From Filomicrobium sp. (lineage in GTDB: Bacteria; Pseudomonadota; Alphaproteobacteria; Rhizobiales; Hyphomicrobiaceae): a stretch of 6,989 nucleotides of DNA. This document shows, one piece after another, positions 6,440 through 6,989 of this stretch. The stretch's first letter is position 1, and every line of letters starts with the position of its first letter. The position numbers and the translations under genes are program-made. The notes under the pieces are model-generated. The model was not told where the DNA came from, searched no databases, and worked only from the letters and a program-made list of their open reading frames with translations. Location: assembly GCA_030607105.1 (NCBI GenBank), contig JAUWFF010000056.1, positions 1 through 6,989 on the forward strand. Reading direction: 5' to 3'.

Positions 6440-6977
6440 TCTCAGCCTCGCCGAGTGCCGCCGGCTTCGGATCTTTGCCAGCAGGCCGACCACGCGGGAT
6501 GACCCCGTCGGACCGCCCTTTCAGGTAGGTGTAAATACCATCAAGATAGCACATCACGTTCTTGTTGTCCCCCAGCGCTGGCATTACGGAATCAGCGCCG
6601 CCTGGCGTCTGGACCACGCGCCCACTCGAGACCACAGCCACGAAGTCATCATAGTTCATGGTCTTAAGCGAATCGGTTAGGGCGGGTGCGTAAGTCGATC
6701 CTACGCCCTCCGGGCCATGACAAACATGGCATTCAGAATGGTAGCGCTGAAAGCGGCGGTTGGTGAGTAAGTCAATTTTCCCATCTTTTTGGCTGCGATA
6801 GGTCGGCTCGCCGGACTCCTCAAGAAGCATTTTGCCTTCTTATTCATCGAACTCAGCTCCGGCGCCCGAAACCTTGGTGCCATCGCCAATCTCGACCGGA
6901 CCTGCGAAGGCGACCGGAGCGGTTATTATCAATAATCCCGCCAACACCGCGGCTGCCGAGCATAGCCTTAAAGTCAT
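6420..6977 (-). pseudogene. xoxG: c-type cytochrome, methanol metabolism-related (four-Cys), interrupted by in-frame TAA
   Basis: The intact product would be a 185-residue periplasmic cytochrome c that takes electrons from a PQQ methanol dehydrogenase. ATG 6977 opens a signal peptide (LAGLLIITAPVAFA, cleavage near residue 25) and the conserved-looking mature start GDGTKVSGAGAEFDE. Codon 46 (6842-6840) is TAA. The same frame then continues without another stop to 6420: PTYRSQKDGK, the heme motif CHVCH in RYHSECHVCHGPEG, MPALGDNKNVMCYLDGIY and a C-terminal NDC. The four cysteines match the family named for them. Family-like sequence on both sides in one frame shows a point change, not a frameshift. 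An ATG at 6830, preceded by GAAGG, could restart translation but would give a protein with no signal peptide, unable to receive heme in the periplasm. Sequencing error or rare readthrough are the alternatives. The name xoxG is positional (between a presumed xoxF to the right and xoxJ). The upstream ribosome-binding site lies at or beyond the window edge. Confidence 0.75.
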
Positions 6978-6989
6978 CGTCACGCGTTT

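Noticed and set aside
6701..6889. - strand frame of 62 codons that reads past the TAA in the cytochrome
   Set aside because: It is in a different phase and loses the heme motif. Both sides of the TAA carry cytochrome family sequence in one phase, so a frameshift explanation does not work.

Overview
The window looks like chromosomal DNA of an alphaproteobacterium, probably of the order Hyphomicrobiales (Bradyrhizobium/Rhodopseudomonas/methylotroph-like). It is GC-rich. It carries an NAGGN osmolyte locus, a MloK1-type cyclic-nucleotide-gated channel and the tail of a PQQ/lanthanide methanol-dehydrogenase locus, a gene mix typical of that group. The assignment is an inference from gene content; there is no rRNA or marker gene to fix the genus.

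Left part (1-2408, + strand): the 3' two thirds of ngg (N-acetylglutaminylglutamine synthetase, a GNAT/ATP-grasp fusion), followed directly by the M42-family peptidase that accompanies NAGGN systems. Together with an amidotransferase expected just upstream of the window, they make or turn over the dipeptide osmoprotectant N-acetylglutaminylglutamine amide.

Middle (2409-5244): a two-CBS-domain protein on the - strand converges on the peptidase and is separated by about 435 bases from a divergent + strand channel gene. The channel has six transmembrane segments, a charged S4 and a complete C-terminal cyclic-nucleotide-binding domain. Its selectivity filter reads K-I-G-G-G-E instead of the potassium signature T-V-G-Y-G-D. 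A Tat-exported thioredoxin-fold protein with a CPGC active site follows on the same strand.

Right part (5245-6977, - strand): a tRNA-Val(GAC) gene with encoded CCA, then two genes transcribed leftwards. These are a 'methanol metabolism-related' four-cysteine c-type cytochrome (xoxG position) and a quinoprotein-dehydrogenase-associated periplasmic binding protein (XoxJ/MxaJ family). The dehydrogenase gene itself (xoxF-like) is expected beyond the right edge. The cytochrome reading frame carries an in-frame TAA at codon 46, between the signal peptide and the heme motif, so as written it is broken.

The two observations most worth following are the non-canonical channel filter and the nonsense codon in an otherwise well-preserved cytochrome. 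I found no CRISPR array, insertion sequence or phage gene, and no wholly unknown multi-gene system.
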